A DNA stretch of 64,000 nt, from assembly GCF_006716115.1 (NCBI RefSeq), contig NZ_VFOO01000002.1, positions 101,208 to 165,207 on the forward strand. The letters run 5' to 3'. A program made the position numbers and the translations under genes. How positions within the stretch are numbered: position 1 is the stretch's first letter; each line of letters begins with the position of its first letter. The notes under the pieces are model-generated. The model saw only the letters and a list, made by a program, of their open reading frames with translations. It was not told the DNA's origin and searched no databases. Positions 1-7,965 of this stretch are shown here, one piece after another. The DNA is from Subtercola boreus. GTDB taxonomy: Bacteria > Actinomycetota > Actinomycetes > Actinomycetales > Microbacteriaceae.

Positions 1-180
1 GTGAGAATTCCGATTCGCACCGTTTCCGGGTTGCGAGGGCGGTTGGCTGTAGGAACGCTCGATGATCTTGTCGAGCTCACCGCGATCAAGCCACACGCCC
101 CGGCATGACGGGCAGTAGTCAATCTCCACTCCCGAGCGTTCACTCATCACCAACTGGCTGCCATCAACAGGACAAAGCAT
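1..180 (-). CDS. TFIIB-type zinc-finger protein (partial, runs off left edge)
   Basis: Sixty codons from an ATG at 180 run off the left edge without a stop. The start of the protein is MLCPVDGSQL, followed by a second knuckle YCPSCRGVWLDRGELDK; the two CPxD/CPxC knuckles and the WLDxGEL signature are those of the small zf-TFIIB family of bacterial zinc-ribbon proteins. An AAGGGG ribosome site lies just upstream of the ATG. The role of this family is not known. The neighbouring divergent CDF exporter and a shared 12-bp motif in the intergenic region suggest joint metal-responsive control, which is inference. Confidence 0.72.
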   Translation of the reverse strand, partial: MLCPVDGSQLVMSERSGVEIDYCPSCRGVWLDRGELDKIIERSYSQPPSQPGNGANRNSH

Positions 181-218
181 CGTCCGACCCCTTTTCGTTC
201 AGAGTGCAGAAATTTGTC

Positions 219-240
219 TGCACGACTGTTCATATGTGCA
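219..240. promoter_or_regulatory. CzrA/SmtB-type operator candidate, site 1
   Basis: The core GACTGTTCATAT (224-235) is bracketed by TGCAC and GTGCA, forming an inverted repeat. The same 12-mer occurs at 405-416 before the CDF gene. It lies about 40 bp upstream of the divergent zinc-finger gene. ArsR/SmtB sensors of the CzrA type bind TTCATAT/ATATGAA dyads of this kind, and such a sensor is encoded at 1360-1839. Binding is inferred. Confidence 0.5.
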
Positions 241-396
241 CCCTAGCCGCCAATGCAGAGGAGAGTCTGTGAGCGCCAGCCGATATTCCACCGGGCGGTG
301 GTCGCGAAACGATCGGGAGCTCTCGGTTTGCTGGAACGAACGAAGCACGCAGGTTCCCCGGATCTTCGAGAGAGTGTGTTGCCAGCTATCAAAAAC

Positions 397-416
397 ATAT
401 GCAAGACTGTTCATAT
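397..416. promoter_or_regulatory. CzrA/SmtB-type operator candidate, site 2
   Basis: ATATGCAAGACTGTTCATAT is an imperfect dyad (ATATG/CATAT outer arms) ending 44 bp before the GTG start of the CDF exporter. It contains the same GACTGTTCATAT core as site 1. The likely ligand is the ArsR/SmtB protein encoded downstream of the exporter, giving autoregulation of an exporter-sensor operon. Confidence 0.5.
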
Positions 417-460
417 ATTCATACTGAGGCGGGTGTCGTCCAGGGAAAGGACGAGGCCCT

Positions 461-1363
461 GTGGGTTCTGAACATAGCCACACGTCCGCGGTCAGTGCGG
501 GTGGGCGTCACCGCCGGCCGCTGTTCATTGCGTTTGCGTTGACGGCGAGTTACATGGTCGTCGAATTTGTTGTCGGTTTCTCCATCAACTCCCTCGCCTT
601 GATCTCGGACGCAGCCCATATGGGAACCGATGTTCTCGGCCTGGGCATGGCGCTGACTGCGATCACGCTCGCGGCCCGCCCGGCGACAACCCAGCGAACC
701 TACGGTTTCTACCGACTGGAGGTCCTGGCCGCCCTCGCAAACGGAATTCTCCTCTTCGCCGTCGCGGGATACGTCCTTTATGAAGCGATCATGAGGTTCT
801 CCGATCCGCCAGACGTCCCCGGTGTTCCGCTGTTCATCGTCGCCATCATCGGGTTGACCATCAACCTGATCAGTTTCCGGCTGCTCATGGCAGGTTCGAA
901 AGAGAGCCTGAATCTTCGAGGCGCGTACCTCGAAGTGATGGGCGACCTGCTGGGGTCCCTGGGCGTCATCGTCGCTGCAATCATTCTGGTGACCACGGGG
1001 TGGCAGTACGCCGACCCGATCATCGGCGTCGGAATCGGCCTGTTCATCCTTCCCCGGACGTGGAAACTCACCTCTCAAGCTCTCCGAATTCTGATGGAAG
1101 CCGCCCCGAAACACATCGATTTGGAAAAGCTGACCGCAGCAGTCCTGGCCGTACCGGGTGTCGAAGCGGTGCATGATCTGCACGTCTGGACGATCACGTC
1201 CGGGATGGAGAGCGCAAGCGGTCACATCGTCGTCGGACGTGAATTTGAGTACCGCGACGTTCTCGAGGATGTGCTCGGTGTGCTCCGGGATGAATACCAC
1301 ATCGACCACACCACCATTCAATGTGAGCCGTCCGAGTTCGACGAGCACACCAACCCGGTGTGA
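461..1363 (+). CDS. CDF-family Zn/Co/Cd efflux protein (CzcD-like)
   Basis: A 300-residue cation diffusion facilitator with six predicted membrane segments and a C-terminal cytoplasmic domain. TM2 carries SDAAHMGTD (the HxxxD metal ligand pair) and TM5 carries YLEVMGDLLGS, where the first ligand is Glu as in CzcD. The C-terminal domain has VPGVEAVHDLHVWTI. Family members export Zn2+, Co2+ or Cd2+ from the cytoplasm by proton antiport. The GTG start at 461 follows a GGGAAAGGACGAGG ribosome site. The stop overlaps the start of the downstream ArsR-type sensor, so the two are probably co-transcribed and zinc- or cobalt-induced. Confidence 0.88.
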   Translation: MGSEHSHTSAVSAGGRHRRPLFIAFALTASYMVVEFVVGFSINSLALISDAAHMGTDVLGLGMALTAITLAARPATTQRTYGFYRLEVLAALANGILLFAVAGYVLYEAIMRFSDPPDVPGVPLFIVAIIGLTINLISFRLLMAGSKESLNLRGAYLEVMGDLLGSLGVIVAAIILVTTGWQYADPIIGVGIGLFILPRTWKLTSQALRILMEAAPKHIDLEKLTAAVLAVPGVEAVHDLHVWTITSGMESASGHIVVGREFEYRDVLEDVLGVLRDEYHIDHTTIQCEPSEFDEHTNPV

Positions 1364-1839
1364 TGCCGCAGGCAGAGTACTCTGTGGTGATGGCCACACC
1401 AGCTCGTTCACGAACCGCTCCCTCTGGCGACGCTGCCGGACAGTCACCGCGGACCGTGGACGCCGTGCATGTGGCGTCCGTCCAGGCAGCGATGCCTACC
1501 GACGCCGACATAACCGACCTCGCGGACGTGTTTGGGTTGTTGGGGGAACCGAACAGGGTCCGGCTTTTGATCGCGCTCCTGGACGGGCCGATGTGTGTCC
1601 GCGACGTTGCTGCTGCCATCCACCTCAGTGAGTCCGCTGTGTCGCACGCGCTACGCCTGCTCCGCGCACATCGGGTCGTTGAGGTCAGACGACAAGGCCG
1701 TGTCGCGTTCTACGAAATCGCGGACGCCCATGTTCGGCACCTGCTCGAGGTCGGTCTGGAACACGTCGGACACACGATCCTGATCCATTCAGCTCCCGTT
1801 GAGCCTGAAGCGCAGTGCATTCCTGCGTCTCATCCCTGA
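1360..1839 (+). CDS. ArsR/SmtB-family Zn/Co sensor (CzrA-like)
   Basis: A 159-residue winged-helix repressor. The HTH is around residues 85-110 (VRDVAAAIHLSESAVSHALRLLR). The last helix reads DAHVRHLLEVGLEHVGH, which fits exactly the alpha-5 metal site DXHX10HX2H of CzrA/SmtB zinc sensors. The start is GTG at 1360 with ATG directly after; a further ATG at 1390 is possible because the first 45 residues look unstructured. It is translationally coupled to the CDF gene. It likely represses that operon via the dyads at 219-240 and 397-416. Confidence 0.85.
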   Translation: MMPQAEYSVVMATPARSRTAPSGDAAGQSPRTVDAVHVASVQAAMPTDADITDLADVFGLLGEPNRVRLLIALLDGPMCVRDVAAAIHLSESAVSHALRLLRAHRVVEVRRQGRVAFYEIADAHVRHLLEVGLEHVGHTILIHSAPVEPEAQCIPASHP

Positions 1840-2789
1840 CGCTCGCTCAGGCGTTTCAGGTGCGCGTTGTACGCGTCGAACTCGGTGTCGCCGAGGAGAT
1901 CTGCTTTGAGTGTTGCCCGGCGTGCTTTTCGGGTGTCGTCTCGTTCCCATCTCACTAGGAGAACGAGCAGGATGATCACTGACGGCAGTTCACCATACGA
2001 CCAAGCAAGCCCACCGGCGAGCTGCTGATCTTTCAGCGGGTCGATTCCCCACCGTGCCGCAGACGCGAAGGAAGACACCAGAGGGATCGTCGACGTCATC
2101 ACGATGACTCCGAAGAAGGCATGAAGCGGCATCTCGGCGAACACGTCGACCAGGCGCCCAAGGTGGGATTGGCGGCCAGGCAGCGGGTCGGAGGAGATCA
2201 GCGGGGCGGTGAACAGAAGCCCGCTGCCGAGGAAGAAGAGCTCCAACGCCAGATGCCCGCCCAACGTCTGCAGAAGAACGTCGGCAGTGTCGGTGAGGTA
2301 GAGCCCGTAGAACGCGGCCAGAAAAAGCGGAATCATCACAGCAGGATGAACCGCGACGCGCATCGGCCACGACCGCAGCAGCGTCAACGCGCTGACCAGG
2401 ACGACTCGCCCGGGGCCGCGGTGCGGCATCGACCGCAGCAGCAGCGTTCCGGGTGAGCCGAGGACCAGCAGCACCGGAACGGCCATCATGAGAGTGAGCT
2501 GCTGGAAGATGAACACCGACAGCAAGACGAACCCGTATCCTTCAAGCCCGGCCCCCATCGTCACCGCGGTCAGGGCGCACCCGGCCACGAAACACAGCGT
2601 CCGGATCAGGGACCACGGTCGATGGGACACCCACTGGCGGGTCGCGCCCAGTATGTAAAGAATCCCCAGAACCACAGCGATCACCGGCAGGACGGGTACC
2701 GGCTGGAGGTTGGGGGCAAGGAACTGCTCAAGGCTCGGGGGGAGCACCGGAATCCAGGCAAGGTCCCCGAAGGGGCTGTCATCCATCAC
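1830..2789 (-). CDS. CtaG-like cytochrome c oxidase assembly / copper membrane protein
   Basis: A 319-residue polytopic membrane protein of the caa3-type CtaG family. It has about seven hydrophobic segments, with FIFQQLTLMMAVPVLLVLGSP in the place of the family's conserved MxQHMLL segment and FAEMPLHAFFGVIVMT near the middle. CtaG proteins take part in copper delivery to oxidases or copper handling; in actinobacteria they accompany CopC/CopD. It is the last gene of the copC-copD-ccdA-tlpA-dsbA block and overlaps copC by 4 bp; the second copy of the block lacks it. Its 3' end overlaps the convergent czrA-like gene by 10 bp. Confidence 0.7.
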   Translation of the reverse strand: MMDDSPFGDLAWIPVLPPSLEQFLAPNLQPVPVLPVIAVVLGILYILGATRQWVSHRPWSLIRTLCFVAGCALTAVTMGAGLEGYGFVLLSVFIFQQLTLMMAVPVLLVLGSPGTLLLRSMPHRGPGRVVLVSALTLLRSWPMRVAVHPAVMIPLFLAAFYGLYLTDTADVLLQTLGGHLALELFFLGSGLLFTAPLISSDPLPGRQSHLGRLVDVFAEMPLHAFFGVIVMTSTIPLVSSFASAARWGIDPLKDQQLAGGLAWSYGELPSVIILLVLLVRWERDDTRKARRATLKADLLGDTEFDAYNAHLKRLSERQG

Positions 2790-3445
2790 GCTGGAGGCGG
2801 GGTTTTACGGAATCGCCTCACCGCGAAGTACGCTCCGGCAACCACGATCCCGGCCCCGAGAACACCCAACGCGATGATGGGGGCAGCTCCTGGTCCCGCA
2901 TCTGCGGCCGCGCTACCGGCACCTACCGCCGCGCTCCCGGACGTCGAGGGGGCTGGTTCTGTGCCTTCTGGTTTCGGTGTGACCGTGACCTGAATTGTGG
3001 CAGCAGGTGCCGGTGCGGGAGATGTTTCAGGTTCGGAGGTTGTGGTGGGCTGGACCGCATAGGTGAAGGAGTATTCCCCGGAGATGGGGTGCCCGTCGAC
3101 GGAGACGGTCTGCCATTGCAAAAGGTAGTCGCCGGGCTGCTCGAACGAGACCGAGGCGGTGAGGATGTTGTCGGCGATGCTGACCTCCCCGGATACAACG
3201 TCCACCCCGTCTGCTCCTGTGACACGGATGATGGTGGTTGTCTCGAATCCGGACAACGGTGCTTCGGTGAAGGTCAGTGACACCTGATCCAACTTCGTCG
3301 TCACGGTCTCGCCGGCGGCAGGTATCGACTCGGCCAAAGCGTCGTGCGCAGACGCGCTTTGTGCGGTGAGGAGGGTGCTGCCGATGATGGCGATACAGGC
3401 GATCAGGATACTGACCCGTCGGCGACGGGCTGGGGGGTGGTTCAT
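2786..3445 (-). CDS. copC: CopC-domain copper resistance protein, copy 1
   Basis: A 219-residue secreted, membrane-anchored CopC protein. An N-terminal signal peptide ends at SASA|H, leaving the N-terminal His (HDALAESIPAAGE) that binds Cu(II) in the CopC family. The domain ends with DGHPISGEYSFTY around residue 130, where the His-Pro-Ile-Ser motif is typical. A Thr/Pro/Ala-rich linker then leads to one C-terminal membrane helix and a basic tail. It overlaps copD upstream by 4 bp. It probably binds extracytoplasmic copper and passes it to CopD. The paralogue at 27841-28491 differs mostly in the linker. Confidence 0.85.
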   Translation of the reverse strand: MNHPPARRRRVSILIACIAIIGSTLLTAQSASAHDALAESIPAAGETVTTKLDQVSLTFTEAPLSGFETTTIIRVTGADGVDVVSGEVSIADNILTASVSFEQPGDYLLQWQTVSVDGHPISGEYSFTYAVQPTTTSEPETSPAPAPAATIQVTVTPKPEGTEPAPSTSGSAAVGAGSAAADAGPGAAPIIALGVLGAGIVVAGAYFAVRRFRKTPPPA

Positions 3446-5349
3446 AGTTTTACTCCTGGCTGAGAGGGACGGCGGATAAGGCGGGTGCCGGTGGTGATGA
3501 GAAATAGTGTCCCGATGGTCAAGAACGTCACAGTAGCTACCGTGTGGTCGATCATCGGCGCCGGTTGCCAGCCGTCACCGATCACGCCGTACCATTCGGG
3601 AAGGAACACGGGGGCGGCTCCGACCAGCAGCACAAGGACCGCGACACCCGCACCGAGCACCGCCATCGCTGTCGCGGCCGTTCCCCGGGTGATGGGATGC
3701 GTCCGGGTCCGGTTCAGCGCGCAGACCAGCAGGCAGCCGGCGAGGAAGAGCTGGGTGGTGTTCCACTGGTGACCGACCGGGTCGGTGAGAGACCAATTGA
3801 CCAAAAGCGGTGTGAAAGCGGTCAGCAGACACAGCACGAAGAGTGCTGCGGCGACGACGGGATGAAGGAGACGATCAACGATCCGCGCGGTGGCCGCTGC
3901 GTTCAACCACCCTCTGACCCCGCCGGTTCCGTCGTTTCTGACATCGGCTGTCCGGCTGATCAGGAGCAGAGGTCTACCGGCAATGATCAGAAATGTGGTC
4001 AGGGCGCCGAGGGCAAGGTGACCCGCAGCGTACGCGGTGAACAGATAGTTTTCGTACGCTGCCGGTGCGGCGTTGGTGAGATAGATGATGACAGCCCACC
4101 CGGCGACCCACCCGATACTTCGCCGGGCGGGCCATGCGGTGCCTGCCCGGCGGAGACGGTGAACACCGGCCGCGTATAACCCGATCACGAAGATCCCGGC
4201 GGTCAGCCAGATGGGGTCCACAGCGAACGAGTCAAGCAGCCGGGCCGGCGAGAACGGTAACGGCAACGCCTGGCCGGTGAGTTTCTCGGCCGTCGTGACG
4301 GCGATTGTTACCTCCCCGGCTGGCGGGGGAGTGCGGGCGAGAACGGCGGCCGCGCCGGAGGCGACTCCCATCAGTAACCCTTCGGCGATCACCAGCCGCA
4401 CCCACACAGCATTCCACCGCCCCGCCTGTGCCGGGAGCCGGCTGATCAGCCAACGGCGGTGACCGTAGCCGGCCGCACCCAGAAGTACCAACACCACCAT
4501 CTTCAGCCCGAGGATCACCCCGTAGTCGGTTGATACCAGCTCAGAGACGGAGTTCAGCCTGAGCGACGCGCTGATCGCGCCGCTCAGGGTAACCCCAATG
4601 AAACAGATCAGCGCGAGGAAGGAGAACCGTCGCAACAGGGGCCGGATAACATCCGGTCCGGCGCGGAGGTGGGTGATCACCAGGATGAGCAGTGTCCCGA
4701 TCCAGGCGCCTGCGAAACCGACGTGCAACCAGAGTGCGGCGGCCGCGGTTCGATGCCCTCCAGCGCCGGCTGCGTGGCCTTGCAGTGCCAGCGGGATCAG
4801 AGCCGCGAACGCCACCACTGTCAGGATGAGGATGGGGACAGGTTTCCGGGAAGCGAACGCGCCCACGGAGATGACAGCGGTCAGCAGGATGGTGACGGTG
4901 TTGCTTTGTCCAAGGCTCACCTGTGTGAGGTATTGGCCGAGGGCGGGACCGAAGATACCGGCCCGGACGGGACCTGCGATGGTGATGAACGTCAGCACGG
5001 CGTAGACGCCCGTGAGGACCGACCAGACGGCGGCGCTGACGGCGGAGAGATCCATGGCCCGGCCTCGGGCCGGATCCCCTTCCGACAGGAAAGATCCTGC
5101 CAGCAGGAGGCCGCCGATGGTGGCGGCGGCTGCGAGATTGGCGAGGACTTTCACCAGCGGCAGCCCGTAGGTCACAGCTGCCCCGGTATCGACCAGCAGC
5201 GCCGGACGGTTGCCGAACACCCACGCCGACAACAGCGTGACGACGATCAGTGCTGCACCGACCAGGACGATCGGGGCGAGTAGTCGGCGGCGGCGTCCGG
5301 CAATAGGTTCCGGGAAATGGGGGCGGTGGGGTGCGGGTGCGCGGGTCAC
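3442..5349 (-). CDS. copD: CopD copper transport membrane protein with degenerate CtaG half, copy 1
   Basis: About 635 residues, polytopic. The start is taken as GTG at 5349 because it forms a GTGA overlap with the ccdA stop; the open frame continues further upstream to 5589 but that part is antisense-like sequence inside ccdA. The first half has the CopD features (LWLHVGFAGAWIGTLLIL and LIRPLLRRFSFLALICFIGVTLSG-type helices). The second half resembles the CtaG fold (AYAAGHLALGALTTFLII) but lacks the usual His cluster. Fused CopD-CtaG proteins are known in actinobacteria. It probably moves copper across the membrane with CopC. Confidence 0.8.
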   Translation of the reverse strand: MTRAPAPHRPHFPEPIAGRRRRLLAPIVLVGAALIVVTLLSAWVFGNRPALLVDTGAAVTYGLPLVKVLANLAAAATIGGLLLAGSFLSEGDPARGRAMDLSAVSAAVWSVLTGVYAVLTFITIAGPVRAGIFGPALGQYLTQVSLGQSNTVTILLTAVISVGAFASRKPVPILILTVVAFAALIPLALQGHAAGAGGHRTAAAALWLHVGFAGAWIGTLLILVITHLRAGPDVIRPLLRRFSFLALICFIGVTLSGAISASLRLNSVSELVSTDYGVILGLKMVVLVLLGAAGYGHRRWLISRLPAQAGRWNAVWVRLVIAEGLLMGVASGAAAVLARTPPPAGEVTIAVTTAEKLTGQALPLPFSPARLLDSFAVDPIWLTAGIFVIGLYAAGVHRLRRAGTAWPARRSIGWVAGWAVIIYLTNAAPAAYENYLFTAYAAGHLALGALTTFLIIAGRPLLLISRTADVRNDGTGGVRGWLNAAATARIVDRLLHPVVAAALFVLCLLTAFTPLLVNWSLTDPVGHQWNTTQLFLAGCLLVCALNRTRTHPITRGTAATAMAVLGAGVAVLVLLVGAAPVFLPEWYGVIGDGWQPAPMIDHTVATVTFLTIGTLFLITTGTRLIRRPSQPGVKL

Positions 5350-6086
5350 AGGGGGAGGATCACCGACCCCATCAGGGCCTGCAACTGGTAGAGCCATGCG
5401 GACCAGACACCGGTGAGCATCAGAATTCCAATACCGATCAGACCCAGCCCGCCGACCCGGTTGATGAGGCGGGAATGTTTCCGGAGGAATCCCAGCGCGC
5501 TGCTTGCCCATCCGACACCGAAGGCGAGGAGCAGGAACGGCAACCCGAGTCCGACGCAGTAGATCAGTCCGAGGAGCGCGCCCCGCCACGCGGAGCCGCT
5601 ATTCAGGCTGAGGGCGGAGATAGCGGTCAGAGTGGGTCCGAGGCAGGGCGTCCAGCCCAGACCAAAGACCACACCCAACAGTGGTGCGCCGGCAAGACTC
5701 CCGGTGGTCTTCAGATTCAGTTTCAGAGTTCGTTGCAGAACGGGGATGTAACCCAGGAAGGACGCACCGGTGATGATGACGACGACTCCGAGGACGCGGA
5801 CGATCAGGTCCTGCCACCGGATCAGCCACCCGCCGAGGGTTCCGAACAGCGCCCCATAGGCGATGAAGATCACCGCGAATCCGAGGACGAACAGCGCCGT
5901 GCCGAGCAGCAGCCGCCGCCGCGCCTTCCCGGTACCCTCATCAACGCTCCCGCCGAGGTAGGCAAAGTAGCCGGGGACCAAGGGGAGTACGCACGGGGAG
6001 GCGAACGAGATGAATCCGGCCAGTAAAGCCAGCGGGATCGCGAAGAGCAGCTGCCCGTAGAGCACGGTGCCGACGATGTCGCTCAT
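5346..6086 (-). CDS. ccdA: CcdA-family thiol-electron transporter, copy 1
   Basis: A 246-residue, six-helix CcdA/DsbD-type membrane protein. The two conserved cysteine motifs are present: FASPCVLPLVPGYFAYLGG near residue 32 and GWTPCLGPTLTAISALSL near residue 150. CcdA carries electrons from cytoplasmic thioredoxin to extracytoplasmic thioredoxin-like proteins. Its partner is very likely the TlpA-like lipoprotein encoded immediately upstream (ATGA overlap). Nearly identical to the copy at 30386-31126. Confidence 0.9.
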   Translation of the reverse strand: MSDIVGTVLYGQLLFAIPLALLAGFISFASPCVLPLVPGYFAYLGGSVDEGTGKARRRLLLGTALFVLGFAVIFIAYGALFGTLGGWLIRWQDLIVRVLGVVVIITGASFLGYIPVLQRTLKLNLKTTGSLAGAPLLGVVFGLGWTPCLGPTLTAISALSLNSGSAWRGALLGLIYCVGLGLPFLLLAFGVGWASSALGFLRKHSRLINRVGGLGLIGIGILMLTGVWSAWLYQLQALMGSVILPL

Positions 6087-6706
6087 GTGGTGTTTCCTGC
6101 GGTTCCGGGTTCGTTCAATACCTTCTGGATGAGCGCCTCCAACGTTGATCGGGCGAGGATTTGGCCGAGGACCCGGGCGGCGACCTTCCCGTCACGATCC
6201 AGAACAAGGGTGGTCGGGACCGCGTTCGGGGCGACCACTCCGCTGAACGCGAGAAGTACCGACCCTCCGGTGTCGATGAAGGACGGGTATGTGACACCGT
6301 ACGTTTTCGAGAATGCCTGCGCGGTGGGCAGCTGGTCCCGGACGTTGACACCGAGAAATGCGACGCCGTCGGGGAGGAACTGGGTGTAGAGCGCTTGCAG
6401 GTCGGGGGCTTCGGCGCGGCAGGGCGCGCAGCCGGCGTACCAGAAGTTCACCACGGTAACCTGGTCTTTGTAGTTCTCGGAGGACGCACTCTGTCCGGTG
6501 TCGAGGGTGCCTGAGAACGTGGGAGCGTCGCCTCGCTCACTGGCCGGGATCTCGGTGACGGTGCCGTTGCCTGAGACGTAGTTCTTCCCCGTGCCTTCAC
6601 GGTACTGATCGGCCAGATCGGTGTTCGCGCATCCGGTGAGTATCACGGCGGCAACCAGCACCCCAACGGCGCCTGTCCGGCGCCGCATCATCGTGTGGTT
6701 TGTCAT
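6083..6706 (-). CDS. TlpA/ResA-like thioredoxin lipoprotein, copy 1
   Basis: A 207-residue lipoprotein with a basic N-terminus and lipobox LTGC (Cys26). The thioredoxin fold carries WYAGCAPCRAE, active-site Cys93 and Cys96, and the cis-Pro region AVPTTLVLDRDGKV. It would reduce extracytoplasmic disulfides or haem/copper-protein cysteines with electrons from CcdA. The start ATG at 6706 overlaps the dsbA stop. The mature domain is about 95 percent identical to the copy at 31123-31746 by eye, while the leader peptide differs strongly. Confidence 0.88.
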   Translation of the reverse strand: MTNHTMMRRRTGAVGVLVAAVILTGCANTDLADQYREGTGKNYVSGNGTVTEIPASERGDAPTFSGTLDTGQSASSENYKDQVTVVNFWYAGCAPCRAEAPDLQALYTQFLPDGVAFLGVNVRDQLPTAQAFSKTYGVTYPSFIDTGGSVLLAFSGVVAPNAVPTTLVLDRDGKVAARVLGQILARSTLEALIQKVLNEPGTAGNTT

Positions 6707-7353
6707 GGGGTGAGGGCCGCATCAAACAGGGTGCGGAGCTCGTTGACGGAGCCGATGTCGAGTTTTTTGTCGTCGAGGAAGAAGGTGGGTGTGCCCTGCA
6801 CACCCAATGCGGTGCCTTGGCTGAAGTCCGACTGCACCCGGGACTTGGTCGCAGGATCCGCGACGGCACCATCGAACGCGACCATATCTAGGCCCAGTTC
6901 CTCTGCGTAACCGCGGAACACGGACGCTTTGGAGTCCTGCTGTTCGCTCCACTGCGTTTGGGTGTCGAACATCTTCTTGTACATGGCCTCGAACTGGCCC
7001 TGCTGCGCGGCTGCCTCAACGGCGATCGCGGCGTTCATCGAGTTCTTGTGAGACGGAATGGGGAAGTACCGGGCCACGAAACTGACCCGCCCGGCGTACT
7101 CCTGGCGAAGCTGTTCAATGGCTGGATACGCGGCGCCGCAGACCTCGCACTCAAAATCCAGGAATTCGACGAAGACCGGTTGGCCGTCCGCCGCCACGGA
7201 GAGCCGGTGGCTGTTATCCGCGGCGGCGGTCAAGCCTTCAGCGTCAGCTCGTTCGGTGGCGGAGGGACGCAGCAAGAACACTGTCACGATCGCCGCGAGG
7301 CAGACAAACAGGGTCACTGCGATACTGATATTCCACTTTGTGCTGGTTTTCAT
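6703..7353 (-). CDS. DsbA/BdbD-family membrane-anchored thiol oxidoreductase, copy 1
   Basis: About 216 residues. The start is placed at ATG 7353 (MKTSTKWN), because the homologous copy at 32396 begins identically while the in-frame sequence before it is unrelated in the two copies. One N-terminal membrane anchor is followed by a thioredoxin fold with FECEVCGAAYP (Cys69 and Cys72) and the cis-Pro loop VQGTPTFFLDDKK. Such proteins oxidise or isomerise disulfides outside the membrane; next to TlpA and CcdA it completes a small redox system. Confidence 0.87.
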   Translation of the reverse strand: MKTSTKWNISIAVTLFVCLAAIVTVFLLRPSATERADAEGLTAAADNSHRLSVAADGQPVFVEFLDFECEVCGAAYPAIEQLRQEYAGRVSFVARYFPIPSHKNSMNAAIAVEAAAQQGQFEAMYKKMFDTQTQWSEQQDSKASVFRGYAEELGLDMVAFDGAVADPATKSRVQSDFSQGTALGVQGTPTFFLDDKKLDIGSVNELRTLFDAALTP

Positions 7354-7461
7354 GACTTCTTTCACTGAGATGCGAGGGGGTCCGGCATGGGAGGCGCTCA
7401 TCCCGGGCTTGTGAATGGCGGGTAGGCAGGGCTGCCCAGGCGGACGCCGGGATTGGAGTTG

Positions 7462-7965
7462 CTACATTCGGGCGGGCGATTCGGTGGCATTGCTGTGTTG
7501 GGGGCGTTTCAGCAGCACACTGAGACAGAAGACCACCACGCCTGCAGTGATGAAGACATCTGCGAGGTTGAAGGTCGCGAACCAGTCGCTGTGCAGGTAG
7601 TCCACGACGCCGTTCCCGTCGAGCCTGTCGATGAAGTTGCCGAGGGCGCCGCCAAGGACGAGGGCTCCCGCCCAGGTGACAACGGGGGTCAGTCGCGGGG
7701 CCCGGACAAGGGCGGCGCTTGCGAGGGCTGCGAGGACGACCCCGGACCCGGCCGTGATGACCCACGACGGCAGCGCTTCGCCGAGACTGAACGCGACACC
7801 CGGGTTCGTCGTCCGCCACAATTCGATGACACCGAGCGGAATGCCCCTGCCATCGGCAAGAGCGGCCCAGGCCACGGCTTTGACGATCAGGTCCACACCG
7901 GCCAGCAGGACGCTCCCGCTAAGGATCTGGAAACGTCTGGAACGGAGAATTCTCCGCCCCATCAC
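7462..7965 (-). CDS. lspA: Lipoprotein signal peptidase II, copy 1
   Basis: A 167-residue, four-helix aspartyl protease that cleaves signal peptides of diacylated prolipoproteins. Conserved boxes are NPGVAFSLG, GGALGNFIDRLDG and DYLHSDWFATFNLADVFI, with the catalytic aspartates in NFIDR and NLADV. The start is GTG 7965 followed at once by ATG 7962; it overlaps the stop of the M23 peptidase gene. A gap of about 108 bp separates it from dsbA. The TlpA lipoprotein in the same run is an obvious local substrate. Confidence 0.92.
   Translation of the reverse strand: MMGRRILRSRRFQILSGSVLLAGVDLIVKAVAWAALADGRGIPLGVIELWRTTNPGVAFSLGEALPSWVITAGSGVVLAALASAALVRAPRLTPVVTWAGALVLGGALGNFIDRLDGNGVVDYLHSDWFATFNLADVFITAGVVVFCLSVLLKRPQHSNATESPARM

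Larger units (their letters stand above)
2786..7965 (-). repeat. Duplicated block, copy 1 (copC-copD-ccdA-tlpA-dsbA-lspA)
   Basis: Six genes in the same order, strand and overlap pattern as 27841-33014. Proteins TlpA, DsbA and CcdA are nearly identical between copies outside the leader peptides, and stretches of the dsbA genes (for example around 6781-6960 versus 31801-31980) are almost identical by eye at the DNA level. Copy 1 follows an M23 peptidase gene and is extended by a ctaG-like gene. Confidence 0.85.

Noticed and set aside
419..1447. Long minus-strand open frame of about 340 codons opposite the CDF exporter
   Set aside because: It is the complement of a clear CDF gene in GC-rich DNA, has no recognisable motif and a composition (Arg/Gln/Asp-rich) typical of antisense frames.
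2121..2456. Plus-strand frames opposite ctaG, copD and ccdA (for example 3544-4179, 5331-6026, 4669-5283)
   Set aside because: All mirror well-supported minus-strand genes and have Gln/Arg/Gly-rich composition without domains.
5350..5589. N-terminal extension of the copD frame into ccdA
   Set aside because: It overlaps conserved ccdA sequence and has antisense-like composition; a GTG at 5349 overlapping the ccdA stop is the natural start. The same applies at 30390-30869.
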